A stretch of DNA of 64,000 bases from Chionoecetes opilio (Eukaryota; Arthropoda; Malacostraca; Decapoda; Majidae): positions 204,678 through 268,677 of the forward strand of contig JACEEZ010026262.1 of assembly GCA_016584305.1 (NCBI GenBank), given 5' to 3'. Numbering within the stretch: the first letter of the stretch is position 1; every line of letters starts with the position of its first letter. Below are positions 34,769 to 45,205 of this stretch, in pieces. Under the pieces are notes generated by a model. That model saw nothing but the letters and a program-made list of their open reading frames with translations. It ran no database searches and was not told where the DNA came from. The position numbers were made by a program, and so were the translations under genes.

Positions 34769-35007
34769 CAAGTGCTTGTGGGCTCTTCGGACCCATGTAA
34801 TAATGTTTGTAGTAGTAGTATATATTAGACAACAATGTGAGTGCAAACTCCAATCGTGTTGTTGCTGGCGTTGGTCACTGATCAAAGTGTCTCGGGGTAG
34901 ATCACGTTCCGTGTGATTCCACGGGTAGTCAACACTTCGACGGCATCAGCACAGCCAACCCTTGACAGGCGGACGTAGAGTTGGCCGTGCGTGGAGTATA
35001 TTAGAAT
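34764..35007 (-). mobile_element. Miniature Helitron, 5' TC end to CTAA 3' end
   Basis: On the minus strand, TCTAATATACT (35007) is fused to the helicase C-terminal block GQLYVRLSRVGCADAVEV. It ends with the hairpin TGGGTCCGAAGAGCCCA, 11 bases, then CTAA at 34767-34764. About 244 bp survive. Its CTAA overlaps the TCTAA start of the next Helitron, giving a head-to-tail junction. Confidence 0.65.
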
Positions 35008-35019
35008 CTCGACCCCAAG

Positions 35020-35043
35020 CACACACACACACACACACCCACC

Positions 35044-35126
<83 letters not shown>

Positions 35127-35194
35127 ATACACACACCCGCACGTATGCACGCACACATGCACACACAAATGCACATACACACACATGCATGCAT

Positions 35195-35261
<67 letters not shown>
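35020..35261 (+). repeat. Long (CA)n tract
   Basis: About 240 bp of CA with CCA, GCA and ATGCATGCATG interruptions, ending at the head of a SINE. Confidence 0.9.
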
Positions 35262-35263
<2 letters not shown>

Positions 35264-35545
35264 GTTACTCCGTGGTGTAGGGGAAGCACGCTCGGTTCAC
35301 AACCGAGAAGTCCCGGGTTCGATCCCCGGGCGGAGCGGAAACAGATGGACTGTTTCCTTAAAACCCGAGCCCCTGTCCACCCAGCAGTGAATGGGTACCG
35401 GGTGTTAGCCGGGGTTTGTGACCTGTTCTCCGGGGTGGTGGCTTCGGCCAACACTAAGCACTAAGGATGAATGATAATACAATGTTGATATGGAGACGGG
35501 GCCATACGAGCTTCGCTCTGGCCCTGTAAAATACAACTAGATGAA
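35262..35545 (+). mobile_element. tRNA-Val-like SINE, full length
   Basis: The head TTACTCCGTGGTGTAGGGG (A box), anticodon arm CTCGG-TTCACAA-CCGAG (CAC anticodon, Val-like) and B box GGTTCGATCCC (35316-35326) form a tRNA-like cloverleaf. A body of about 210 bp follows, ending CTAGATGAATAAA. The family recurs, minus strand, at 31290-31470 and around 47.18-48.63 kb. Insertion next to (CA)n on both sides is notable. Confidence 0.8.
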
Positions 35546-35640
35546 TAAACGCACACAAACGAACACACACACGCGCACACACATGCACGCACGCACGCGC
35601 ACACACACATGCCCACACACACACACACGCATGCATGTTT

Positions 35641-35714
<74 letters not shown>
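35546..35714 (+). repeat. (CA)n tract
   Basis: Interrupted CA repeat following the SINE tail. Confidence 0.9.
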
Positions 35715-35720
<6 letters not shown>

Positions 35721-36000
35721 AGTCCATGAGTCTACGGAGTAATCGAAATGCGGCAAGATGTTACCGCAGAGTTACTTCCTGTAATCTAATTCTCCTAAAA
35801 GTGTTTTTAGCCCAACCCCCCCCTTAAAAATTATTCAGTCAACGTGGGACTAAGCCGCTAACCACCTACGATTTATTTGCGATTTTTTGAGCCTACTCTC
35901 ATCAAAATTGAATTTACAGTTTCGGCTACCCAAAGCAGACAGAAAGACAGACAGACAGACAGACAGACAGACATACGGCTACTCCTATAGTATATTAGAT
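35715..36000 (-). mobile_element. Helitron 5' portion, minus strand
   Basis: The minus-strand 5' end TCTAATATACTATAGGAG lies at 36000. A (TCTG)n tract, GGGTAGCCGAAACTG and GGTGGTTAGCGGCTTAG follow, ending with a GACTCATGGACTTACCG block near 35720. It is truncated on the 3' side by (CA)n, like the copy at 34481-34768. Confidence 0.7.
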
Positions 36001-36318
36001 GATGTCTTGCTAACTAATACGACCTATATCACTGATGAAATAATCTGTAAATTCCCAACGGATGTTTTTACTCTCCATATTGCTGTTCTCCGGTATTGGC
36101 TACAGCGCTATCAGTGTCGATTGTGCCAAGATGGTAACACCCTATCTCATACATTGTTGTGCACATGTATCCAAATGTCGGCTCTTGTGTTTTTGGGCAG
36201 TGTTTTCAACTTGTCTGTAGACAAAATGTTGCCAGTGTGGACGCACCATTAGCGAGCAGTTTGCCTAATTAATGGTTGTTTGTGAGGGAAGGATGGATGC
36301 CACGTGCGTTTCAATTAC
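36001..36318. other. No gene recognised
   Basis: About 320 bp of unique-looking DNA between a Helitron end and the next repeat. Nothing is assignable. Confidence 0.35.
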
Positions 36319-36456
36319 CAGAGGTGGGCACTTTCGCAAACACTTCCGCAAACCGCAACTTCGGCAAAATGCGGAAGTTCGAATTCGTTTGTGGATTTGC
36401 GTCAGAGTAAAAAGTTGCGGATTTGCGTTTGCGGAAGTACTTTCGCAAACGCAAAT
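36319..36456. mobile_element. Possible hAT-like MITE end
   Basis: CAGAGGTGGGCACTTTCGC resembles hAT termini of CAGAGGTGGGCA type. It is followed by inverted TTTCGCAAACACTTCCGC and GCGGAAGTACTTTCGC blocks. The other end would lie in the adjoining minisatellite and is not seen. Confidence 0.4.
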
Positions 36457-37293
36457 ATGTCGGTCGGTGGGCACGGCAGCCTCGGCCCCGCAGAGGTCGA
36501 TGGGCACGGTAGCCTCGGCCCCGCGGAGGTCGACGGGCACGGCAGCCTCGGCCTCGCGGAGGTCGGTGGGCACGGCAGCCTCGGCCCCGCGGAGGTCGAT
36601 GGGCACGGCAGCCTCGGCCCCGAGGAGGTCGGCGGGCACGGCAGCCTCGGCGCCGCGGAGGTTGGTGGGCACGGCAGCCTCGGCCCCGCGGAGGTCGACG
36701 GGCACGGCAGCCTCGGCTCCGCGGAGGTCGGCGGGCACGGCAGCCTCGGCCCCGCGGAGGTCGGCGGGCACGACAGCCTCGGCCCCCGGAGGTCGGCGGG
36801 CACGACAGCCTCGGCCCCGCGGAGGTCGGCGGGCACGGTAGCCTCGGCCCCGCGTAGGTCGGCGGGCACGGCAGCCTCGGCCCCGCGGAGGTCGGCGGGC
36901 ACGACAGCCTCGGCCCCGCGGAGGTCGGTGGGCACGGCAGCCTCGGCCCCGCGGAGGTCGGCGGGCACGACAGCCTCGGCCCCGCGGAGGTCGGCGGGCA
37001 CGACAGCCTCGGCCCCGCGGAGGTCGGTGGGCACGGCAGCCTCGGCCCCGCGGAGGTCGGCGGGCACGGCAGCCTCGGCCCCGCGGAGGTCGGCGGGCAC
37101 GACAGCCTCGGCCCCGCGGAGGTCGGCGGGCACGGCAGCCTTGGCCCCGCGGAGGTCGGTGGACACGGCAGCCTCTGCCCCGCGGAGGTCGATGGGCACG
37201 GCAGCCTCGGCCCCGCGGAGGTCGGCGGGCACGGCAGCCTCGGCCCCGCGGAGGTCGGCGGGCACGGCAGCCTCGGCTCCGCGGAGGTCGAGA
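36457..37293 (+). repeat. 33-bp GC-rich minisatellite, about 25 units
   Basis: Units based on GGCACGGCAGCCTCGGCCCC plus GCGGAGGTCGGCG, 33 bp long and therefore frame-preserving. Both strands stay open for 287-348 codons, giving 11-residue repeats such as [11 protein letters not shown]. Base composition (well over 70% GC) departs sharply from the AT-rich surroundings. No start context, introns or unique domain suggest a gene, so I call a minisatellite. Confidence 0.85.
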
Positions 37294-37449
37294 GTCGTCT
37301 GTGTGTGACATGTATGTGTGTTTGTGTGTTAATATTTTGTAATTTTTTTTTTTATTGAGTTTTGATGAGTTCTTAGCTATCTTATTGAGTTCCCTTGTAA
37401 ATAAAAGATCTATCTATTTATGTTATTCACCCATGGTCTTATCAACGCG

Positions 37450-37685
37450 AGCTGGCTCGCGATCGCCAGTTTCACCCTCTCAGTGCGAGCTTGGAGCTCA
37501 TTATTACCGATTTTTGGGCAATGCTGGGACCTCACACACTACACACACCCATCCCCTTGCTCAAGGGGGGAGTACCGCCCGAATTTCACAGTGGAAAAAT
37601 TCCCGGGAATGAGCGGGATCGGGGATCGAACGCCGGACCACATGAATGATGCCAGGCGCCCTAACCAACTGTGCCACACGGACGG
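37450..37685 (-). mobile_element. tRNA-derived SINE, head-to-head partner 1
   Basis: The minus-strand head CCGTGTGGCACAGTTGGTTA (A box) and GCGTTCGATCCCC (B box, about 37618-37634) are followed by AATTTTTCCACTG and CTTGAGCAAGGGGATGGG. It ends CTGGCGATCGCGAG near 37450, and the body matches the plus-strand SINE at 37797. Confidence 0.7.
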
Positions 37686-37689
37686 TGTA

Positions 37690-37711
37690 ATGTGTGTGTG
37701 TGACAATTACA

Positions 37712-37795
<84 letters not shown>
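37690..37795 (+). repeat. (CA)n between SINE heads
   Basis: About 100 bp of CA separating the two opposed SINEs. Confidence 0.95.
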
Positions 37796-37796
<1 letters not shown>

Positions 37797-38032
37797 GCCG
37801 CGATGGTCCAGTGGATAGAACTTTGGCGCGGCATTCTGTGGTTAGCCGGTTCGAATCCTAGCTCGCTCCCGGAGATTTTTCACTGACAAATTCGGGTAGT
37901 TACTGTCCCTTTGAGCAAGGGGATGGGGTGTGTGTGGTGGTGAGGGTCCAGCATTTACCCATAGATCGGTCGTATGAGCTCCATGCTCTCTCCGGGAGGG
38001 TGTAACTGGCGATCGCGAGTTGAGCTCCACAC
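37797..38032 (+). mobile_element. tRNA-derived SINE, head-to-head partner 2
   Basis: The head GCCGCGATGGTCCAGTGGAT (A box) and B box GGTTCGAATCC (about 37848-37858) are followed by GATTTTTCACTGACAAATTC and TTGAGCAAGGGGATGGGG. It ends CTGGCGATCGCGAGTTGAGC, then (CA)n to 38105. The tRNA heads of the two partners differ although the bodies are related. Confidence 0.7.
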
Positions 38033-38038
38033 ACACCA

Positions 38039-38105
<67 letters not shown>

Positions 38106-38110
<5 letters not shown>

Positions 38111-38675
38111 AAAACAAAAAAAATAATGTAATTGTGAAGTTTGGAAAAAATGCAATCTTAAAGTTTGATATCTTGATGAGTCACGCTCACTTTGCTCCTC
38201 ACCTTTAGTCACTCGCATCTGCCTCGAAAACTTTCCTCCCACTTCATCATCATCTTTGCACATTCTAATTACTTTAAAGGGATAGAAAACAAAGAACACG
38301 TATCTCATTTTCCGTTACTTTACATACATTTAGATAATACGCATTTCCCTCCTTCCCTCCTCTTTCCTCTCAATCTTCCGCTCCTTCATCAAAAACGCCT
38401 GAGTGGCAGAAGTCCAGTAATTATGGAAGTCTTATCCAAACTTTCCCTTGGTAAGTGACAATTAAGGCTCCTCACCTGTGGGAAAGACAATTAAGGTATG
38501 AGGTAACGAGGTGGCCACTACTAAATTCCTCCTTCAAACGACGCCTCTTTCTTGCGTATTTGGGACAGCCGCCGTGACAGGGGAACGAAGGGGCACGGGA
38601 GCTGGGGTTGCAGGGACGGGGCGAGCGTCAGGGAACAGGGGATGGAAGAGAAAGACGGATGATAGTCACTGAATA
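38106..38675. other. No gene recognised
   Basis: Unique-looking DNA. The frames at 38192-38458 and 38521-38721 show no motif. Confidence 0.35.
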
Positions 38676-38950
38676 GGCAACTGCTCTGATAGTGCAGCAG
38701 ATAATCATAACAATTGTGCAAATTATGACTAAAGCATGAAATGTTTACCAGTGTTAGTACATACCATAAGGTTCATTTTCAGATCGGGAGGTAAGTCAGA
38801 TTTGACCTCTGAGGATAGTGAGAGGTCAATGACCTCAATTACATTGATATTGTCATTTTTTCACGATTCTGGTGCAGTTTGTCTGTTTTGGGAATAATTA
38901 AAAAGGTATGTTGCCATGTGTTGGTCCCTTTATCTTCTGGAGAGCCTATT

Positions 38951-39382
38951 TCAGGGATGTCAATTTTCCGCGGATTCGCGGATTTCCGAGTATTTTATTG
39001 CCAGCTGGGTCATTTCAGTGAATCGTGTAGATTCGGGTTAAAAATTTAGGGGGGGGGGGTTGTACATAGTTGGCTAGCCCACAGCCGAACATGACCCTGG
39101 CCACTGATCCAGCACAGACCATAAAACATTTTTTGGCTGCCTAGCGGGAAGTTAATTTTGTTGGACACAAAAACAGACAAAATTGAGACCAGAAATTATT
39201 ATAGATATAACCAAGGACCTCTCAGAAGCTCTCTCAGAGCATGAAATTTACAAAAAATCCCGAACCCCCAGCTGGGAGGTTCCCTCGCTACGCTAGGCCA
39301 GCCTCGTTGTGCTCGGATGAGTTGGTCGCCCTATTATTTTATTTCAGAGTTTTTTTTCTTTTCTTGTTGACATCCATGCTAA
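38951..39382. mobile_element. MITE-like insertion in copy 1
   Basis: Copy 2 reads continuously from GGAGAGCCT to TATACATA (about 49275-49292). Copy 1 has about 430 extra bp there. The insert has GGATGTCAA (38955-38963) inverted as TTGACATCC (39367-39375) near its ends. Non-coding. Confidence 0.6.
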
Positions 39383-39680
39383 TTATACATACTCACAGGA
39401 TGCAACCATGACTGAACAAGTGCTTTAAATGAGGTCAGTGACCTCAGAAAACAAATTTATTGAAATACACATTTAGGTTATTGTGGTGTCCAGAACAGCT
39501 TGCATGAAATCGTGTTGTAAGATCATCTGTGCAACCTTAATTTTCAATGTGCACTGAACATAGTCTATAAGCTTAAAGTACAGTGAGGTCAGTTACCTCA
39601 GACACATGTATAGTACATACCGGTACATGTAATACACACCCATTATCCATATAGACGTATAAATAGGTGTCTGATTGCAC

Positions 39681-42600
39681 CTAACAGTCTCCCGAACATG
39701 CACATAATGCAGTGCACTGGAGTGCAGCCTTGGTGCACTTGCAGCGGCCGGTACATCCCTTCTTGCAGCCGCAGTGGATCAGTTCGTGGCAAGATTTTGA
39801 TGCCTCTGGCAGTGTCGTCCAAAGAGGCTGCCACCCAGAGGCCTCCTTTGTCCAGCCCCAGTCAGATGGGATTGGTAACTCTGGATTCAGGACCAGTTTG
39901 GTTCCAGCAGTTGCCCTGGAGAGATACACGGTTGATGTGCTGCTGGAGTGCTGCCTGCGTTGGGGGAATGTTTTCTAGAGCCCTAGACTTGTGTGCGAAG
40001 AGCTGTTTCCTAGCATCGTTCACTTCCATGGTGTCACTGGTGCGGTCATACATCAGCACAACGAAGCGCTCCAGCAGTGACATTGACTCCTCACTCACAT
40101 CACTTGGCATGCGTAGTTCTTGAGTTCTTCAAAGGCATCAGTCACCTGTGGGAACACTTTCCAAGTCTCCCAGGCAGTCTTCTTCCCTCTGCCAGCGAAA
40201 GAAGACACAGTGTCGCACCCTGTGAGGGCATGGAAGATGGGGAGAGTAGCACATTGTCTTGGGTTCATGGCGGCAGCCAGTTGGTGAACAGCTATGAACC
40301 GGAAGCTGGATCCAGTACCAAGAGCTATCCACAGCTCGTCAGGATTGATGTTGTTGAATGAAGCCACAGCCAGTACCACAACATCAGTATCCACAGTGCG
40401 TATGGCCACCTTTCTGATCCCCTCCTGCATAGCATCTGCCACATGTAGAAGCAGGCGAGTGTCCGCCTCCTCGTGTGAACATGGGGCGAGGCTGGTCAAG
40501 TCGGACTCTGCAGGAGAGCACAGGACCTCAGTTCCACATTTTGCATACATTTCCTTGCCATCTGCTATTGGAAGACGAATGGCCTCTCGTGACAGGAAAC
40601 CAAAGAGCTCAGTCTTGTTTTGATCCACACGAAGGAAGTCCTACCAGTTCTTAGGCATGACGGTAGAGGGAGCCACTCTCTTCCTGACGCCCTTGCCCCT
40701 CTTCTGTCTGGTCGTACCTTTCAGGCTGTCAGGTAGATATACATCCCAGATGAGGTCGAGTCTGTTGACCTTTTCGAGTTGAGTGGAGATGTAAGGTGCA
40801 AAGATTGTGTTCACATACTCTTCAAAGGTCTTTGCCGTTACAAGATTGAGCATTTGAACAATAGCTGCTCCGTCAAGGATTGTGGCATCAACCCCAGGTG
40901 CGCTTGTGGTTTCGGGTTGATCTGATTTCAGGCAGTGTAGTAGATCTGCTTTGACTCCAAGGCGCAGTTTTCCTCCTGTTGATAATGCTGGTGGGGCTGC
41001 CTGGTTCTCGTGGCAGAAGAACTGGTCCAGATCCCCATCAAGTGATTTGCAGGCAATATACAGCCTCGAGAAGAGACTACAGTCACTCTTCACTGCGGCG
41101 AGTTGGATCTGCTGCTTTGACTGCGTCTTGGTCTGTGGCCGACTGAAGAGTGGCAACTTGTTCTTGGGCAGTGTTTCTGTAACTGGCTTCGTGCATAGTT
41201 CCAGTCTTTCTTCAACAAACTTTGTGTACTGCTCCTCACCAAGGGACTCAATCTTCCTCACAGTTTCTGCCACTGGGGTGTCCATGATGTCTCTCGTGTC
41301 AAGGACCAGTAGATCTTGAGTGTTCTCTAGGAAGGGATTCCCCATCTCTTCAAACACTGCTATAAGTGCTCTGACATCCTTCATAAAGGCTGCTAGCACT
41401 CCAGGTTTCTGGTCATGGTGAAGATGCCCAGTGTCGTGAGCACCGCCATGTCCTCTTGTCGCCTGCTCTTCAAACAGCAGTGATCCTGGCTATTTCTGGC
41501 CCTGCCACCATCCAGCGTCTGAGTGCCCCAGGGTTTCCTGTCAGTCCAATAGCTCCACCAGACCCTTTGACAACAGCGTTGTTCTGTTCATGACATTGGT
41601 CAATTGCCATGGCAGAGAACTTGTTGCTGGTCTTGTGTACCACAAACTTCCCAGACTTGAATTCTGCCAGGACATCTGGGTGTTTGTCAATGAGGTTCAT
41701 CATATCACGGATGTGTACAGAATGCCACCTGGAATAGTGAGTGTGATCTAAGGCGAACATCCAGGGCATGATCTGTGTCAGGGATTCCACATAGAGCTCA
41801 AAGTTCCCTTCACGAAGTGATCGGATGTACAGCAGCAAGAGAACCTCCAGTGACAGGGTCTTGAGCCATTAGTCAAAGGGCACACTGGCCTTTGCTCGCT
41901 GTGTGCACCACTCCTCAAAGACCTGATCATCTGGCTGTGTGGTGTTGCCATCATCCTGTGTGCAGTCTTTACTGTATGCCTGATGGAGTAGTGTGTGGAG
42001 GGTTGCAGCTGTGACTTGGTGTGCATGGCGGGTCTTGGTAACATGGCTGGCTCGAATGAAGGAATCTGCTGTTCCAGAGCTGGCAATGTCGGCCTGTACC
42101 AAGGCGTTCGTCCAACCGCTGTCCTCCAGCCAGTCTCCCAGCAGGTAAAACAACACAAATTATGTTAATGATGTTCAGATTGTACGACACTAGCCTCTGC
42201 CTGACACAATGTACATAACACTCAGCCTACTATTTCAGTTGCCAGATACACATGCACAGAACATTGGTGAAACATTGTTGCTGTTACTACTACATGTACT
42301 GGTATCTCATAGGTACTACACTGGCTATTACTGTATATCATGGAACTTACCTTCAACACACCCATCTCGATATGCAGACCGCCGAACATGATCACAAAGT
42401 GATCCTCTCCATGTGTGGCTGGCCAGGTCCACTGTATTTCCTTGGCAAGGGCGAAGAGTGGCTGATCAGCAGCAAGTACAGGTACTTGTCCAGGGTTCAG
42501 GTGGTGAATAGCTGCCTTGACGATGGCCAGGGAATGTCTTATCATTGCCACCGAGTGTGCGCTGTCTAAGAACAGAGGCAACAGTGCATTGATCTAAGAA

Positions 42601-43085
42601 CAGAGGCAACAGTGCATTGATCTAAGAACAGAGGCAACAGTGCATTGATCTAAGAACAGGCAACAGTGCATTGATCTAGGAACAGAGGCAACAGTGCATT
42701 GATCTAAGAACAGAGGCAACAGTGCATTGGTCTAGGAACAGAGGCAACAGTGCATTGATCTAGGAACAGAGGCAACAGTGCATTGATCTAGGAACAGAGG
42801 CAACAGTGCATTGATCTAAGAACAGAGGCAACAGTGCATTGATCTAGGAACAGAGGCAACAGTGCATTGATCTAAGAACAGAGGCAACAGTGCATCGATC
42901 TAAGAACAGAGGCAACAGTGCATTGATCTAAGAACAGAGGCAACAGTGCATTGATCTAGGAACAGAGGCAACAGTGCATTGATCGCGGCAGGTGGGATCA
43001 CTGCTTGCTGGACATCGGCAAGGTAGGCAGACCATGACACCCATTCATCTATGGATTGCTTCTCTAGAGCTGTCTTCACTGTCTT
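39681..43085 (-). pseudogene. Academ-like transposase, middle and C-terminal parts
   Basis: Minus-strand pieces in order: 43085 to about 42985 and 42581-42348 (SVAMIRHSLAIVKAAIHHL, then FVIMFGGLHIEMGVLK), a GTAAGT intron, 42150-41869 (LLGDWLEDSGW), 41838-41470 (IMPWMFALDHTHYSRW, AIDQCHEQNNAVVKGSGG), 41399-40641, 40628-40095 and 40110-39681. Nuclease motifs are VDATILDGAAIVQ, SHEEADTR, VDTDVVVLA and GCDTVSSFAGRGK, the last like the GCD helix-hairpin region of FEN1/XPG. A Cys-rich C-terminus (about 39695-39775) has ten closely spaced cysteines. Stops (TAG near 40640, TAA near 41864) and frameshifts near 41470, 40095 and 39900 kill it. Family knowledge: Academ proteins combine an XPG-like nuclease with a Cys-rich finger. 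Confidence 0.75.
42561..42985 (+). repeat. 28-bp minisatellite inside transposase coding sequence
   Basis: About 15 units of AAGAACAGAGGCAACAGTGC plus ATTGATCT, one shortened. They expand a site between the ALLPLFLD and SAHSVAMIRHS coding blocks. Being 28 bp, the repeat shifts frame with each unit. Confidence 0.9.
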
Positions 43086-43609
43086 TTTGGAACACAAATG
43101 CATGGTTTGTACATCATAAACATGTTTACCATTAACCAATGACGCCAAACATAAATATTTTGATACTTTGAGGTCATTGACCTCTCACGGTCCTCAGAGG
43201 TCAAATCTGCCTTACCTCTCGATCTGAAAATGAAGCTTATGGCATGTACTAACAATTTCATGCTATAGTCATAATTTGCACAATTCTTATGATATGAGAG
43301 ATTATCAGCTGTACTATGAATATTAAGATCCCGTTGTAAAGGACCGTGATATCGATCAAGATAGGTAAGAATGCGGACAGGAGGTTTCTAGCGACCAATA
43401 ATTTATATTATTTCAGCCCAAACAAGCTAAATATGAATGTTGCTACGATGAATCACATAGAAACACTAATGTTTAACTTGTTTGGGTTGGAATAATTTAA
43501 ATTATTGGTCGCTAAAAACCTCCTGTCCGCATTTTTTGTATTTTTTTCCTATCTGGATTGAGATCACGGGCCTTTTCATTGGGATCTTAATACTCAGTGC
43601 AGTTGCCCA

Positions 43610-44655
43610 TACAGAGGAAGGCGCAGTGGGAGGGTGTTACTGTGACGGTGAGGGGAGGGTGTTACTGTGACGGAGAAGGGAGGGTGTTACTGTGACGGTG
43701 AGGGGAGGGTGTTACTGTGACGGAGAAGGGAGGGTGTTACTGTGACGGTGAGGGGAGGGTGTTACTGTGACGGAGAAGGGAGGGTGTTACTGTGACGGTG
43801 AGGGGAGGGTGTTACTGTGACGGAGAGGGGGAGGGTGTTACTGTGACGGTGGGGGAGGATGTTACTGTGACGGTGAGGGGAGGGTGTTACTGTGACGGTG
43901 AGGGGAGGGTGTTACTGTGACGGAGAAGGGAGGGTGTTACTGTGACGGTGTGGGGAGGATGTTACTGTGACGGTGAGGGGAGGGTGTTACTGTGACGGAG
44001 AAGGGAGGGTGTTACTGTGACGGTGTGGGGAGGATGTTACTGTGACGGTGTGGGGAGGGCGTTACTGTGACGGTGAGGGGAGGGTATTACTGTGACGGAG
44101 AAGGGAGGGTGTTACTGTGACGGTGAGGGGAGGGTGTTACTGTGACGGAGAGGGGAGGGTGTTACTGTGACGGAGAAGGGAGGGTGTTACTGTGACGGTG
44201 AGGGGAGGGTGTTACTGTGACGGGGAGGGTGTTACTGTGACGGTGAGGGGAGGGTGTTACTGTGACGGTGAGGGGAGGGTGTTACTGTGACGGTGTGGGG
44301 AGGGCGTTACTGTGACTGTGAGGGGAGGGTGTTACTGTGACGGTGTGGGGAGGGCGTTACTGTGACGGTGAGGGGAGGGCGTTACTGTGACGGTGTGGGG
44401 AGGGCGTTACTGTGACGGTGAGGGGAGGGTGTTACTGTGACGGAGAGGGGAGGGCGTTACTGTGACTGTGAGGGGAGGGTGTTACTGTGACGGTGTGGGG
44501 AGGGCGTTACTGTGACGGTGTGGGGAGGGCGTTACTGTGACGGTGAGGGGAGGGTGTTACTGTGACGGAGAGGGGAGGGTGTTACTGTGACGGGGAGGGG
44601 AGGGCGTTACTGTGACGGAGAGGGGAGGGCATTACTGTGACGGGGAGGGGAGGGT
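43610..44655 (+). repeat. 24-25 bp G-rich minisatellite, about 43 units
   Basis: Units of GGGAGGGTGTTACTGTGACG plus GTGAG, with GAGAA, GTGTG and GAGAG variants alternating in an ordered way that suggests higher-order duplication. G-rich on the plus strand. Confidence 0.95.
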
Positions 44656-44698
44656 GCGCGGTCAAGAGTAGAAATGTAGGGGACGACCAGACAAAGTA

Positions 44699-44914
44699 TT
44701 AACCCCTTGAGGCCCAGAACGTAATTTCCATTGTAATTTAGCCACCATTTGACTATTTTAATGAAGTATAAGCAATATTCTTTAGATATGACATGTTCAG
44801 TATCCTTGTCGACTAACTATTTGGTCTATTGAGTTACTTTTCGTGTTTCATGGCTAAGAACAGACTATTTTCATACAGCAAAGGAAAGATTTGGGCGTGA
44901 AGGCGTGAAGGGAA
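44699..44914. mobile_element. About 205-bp TTAA MITE, copy 3 (inverted)
   Basis: TTAA at 44699-44702 is followed by CCCCTTGAGGCCCAGAACG. The inverted terminus TTGGGCGTGAAGGCGTGAAG is at about 44891-44910. It is the reverse orientation of the copies at 17.5 and 25.4 kb. The second TTAA is lost. Confidence 0.65.
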
Positions 44915-45205
44915 CATAAAGTCAAAGAGATAAAGGTAAGTTAGGTTAGGTTATTCTGTTACCTTCCGATGTATACTTTGTTCTCTTTATTGATTTTCTT
45001 CCTACGTACGATATAGGGATGGGCAAAGATCTGACTGGATTGGACAGGGGTGAAGGGTTCACTGGAGGGGAAGGGATGGGAATGGAAGGGAGTTCGAGTG
45101 ACGGAAAGGCAAGGCGAATAGGGCACTTGTTACCTGTGCAATAGCGTTTAAATATGCGCTTAGAAGAGGTGTCTGGTGGGTGCCCTCATCTGCCCCCCTT
45201 TCATA
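44915..45205. other. No gene recognised
   Basis: About 290 bp containing a short GTTAGGTTAGG run near 44940. Nothing else is assignable. Confidence 0.35.

Larger units (their letters stand above)
38690..43316 (-). mobile_element. Academ-like DNA transposon, copy 1
   Basis: The ends TAGTGCAGCAGATAATC (38690) and GATTATCAGCTGTACTA (to 43316) are the tips of long inverted repeats of about 145 bp, including GGTAAGTCAGATTTGACCTC and GAGAGGTCAATGACCTC. TGA at 38687-38689 and 43317-43319 is a 3-bp target duplication, validated by the split MITE. The interior encodes, on the minus strand, the middle and C-terminus of an XPG-like nuclease protein. The N-terminal half is deleted at about 43085. The left interior holds a later insertion (about 38951-39382). 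Confidence 0.75.
38676..43607. mobile_element. Palindromic MITE split by the Academ-like element
   Basis: Left piece 38676-38689 (GGCAACTGCTCTGA) plus 43320 onward (ATATTAAGATCCC) reconstitutes one arm. The inverse of its partner arm ends at 43607 (GGGATCTTAATACTCAGTGC then AGTTGCC). Inner arms, about 43321-43430 and 43470-43592, mirror blocks such as AATGCGGACAGGAGGTTT. The host MITE is about 300 bp and non-coding. Confidence 0.75.

Noticed and set aside
35262..35334. Functional tRNA-Val gene
   Set aside because: The tRNA-like head continues into a conserved non-tRNA body found in other copies, so it is a SINE; acceptor-stem pairing is imperfect.
36265..37311. 348- and 334-codon repeat proteins
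   Set aside because: The period is a multiple of three, so frames stay open automatically; several overlapping frames on both strands cannot all be genes. Left as a finding to test.
42561..44655. Possible CRISPR arrays
   Set aside because: Units are directly contiguous without unique spacers, and the DNA is eukaryotic; these are minisatellites.
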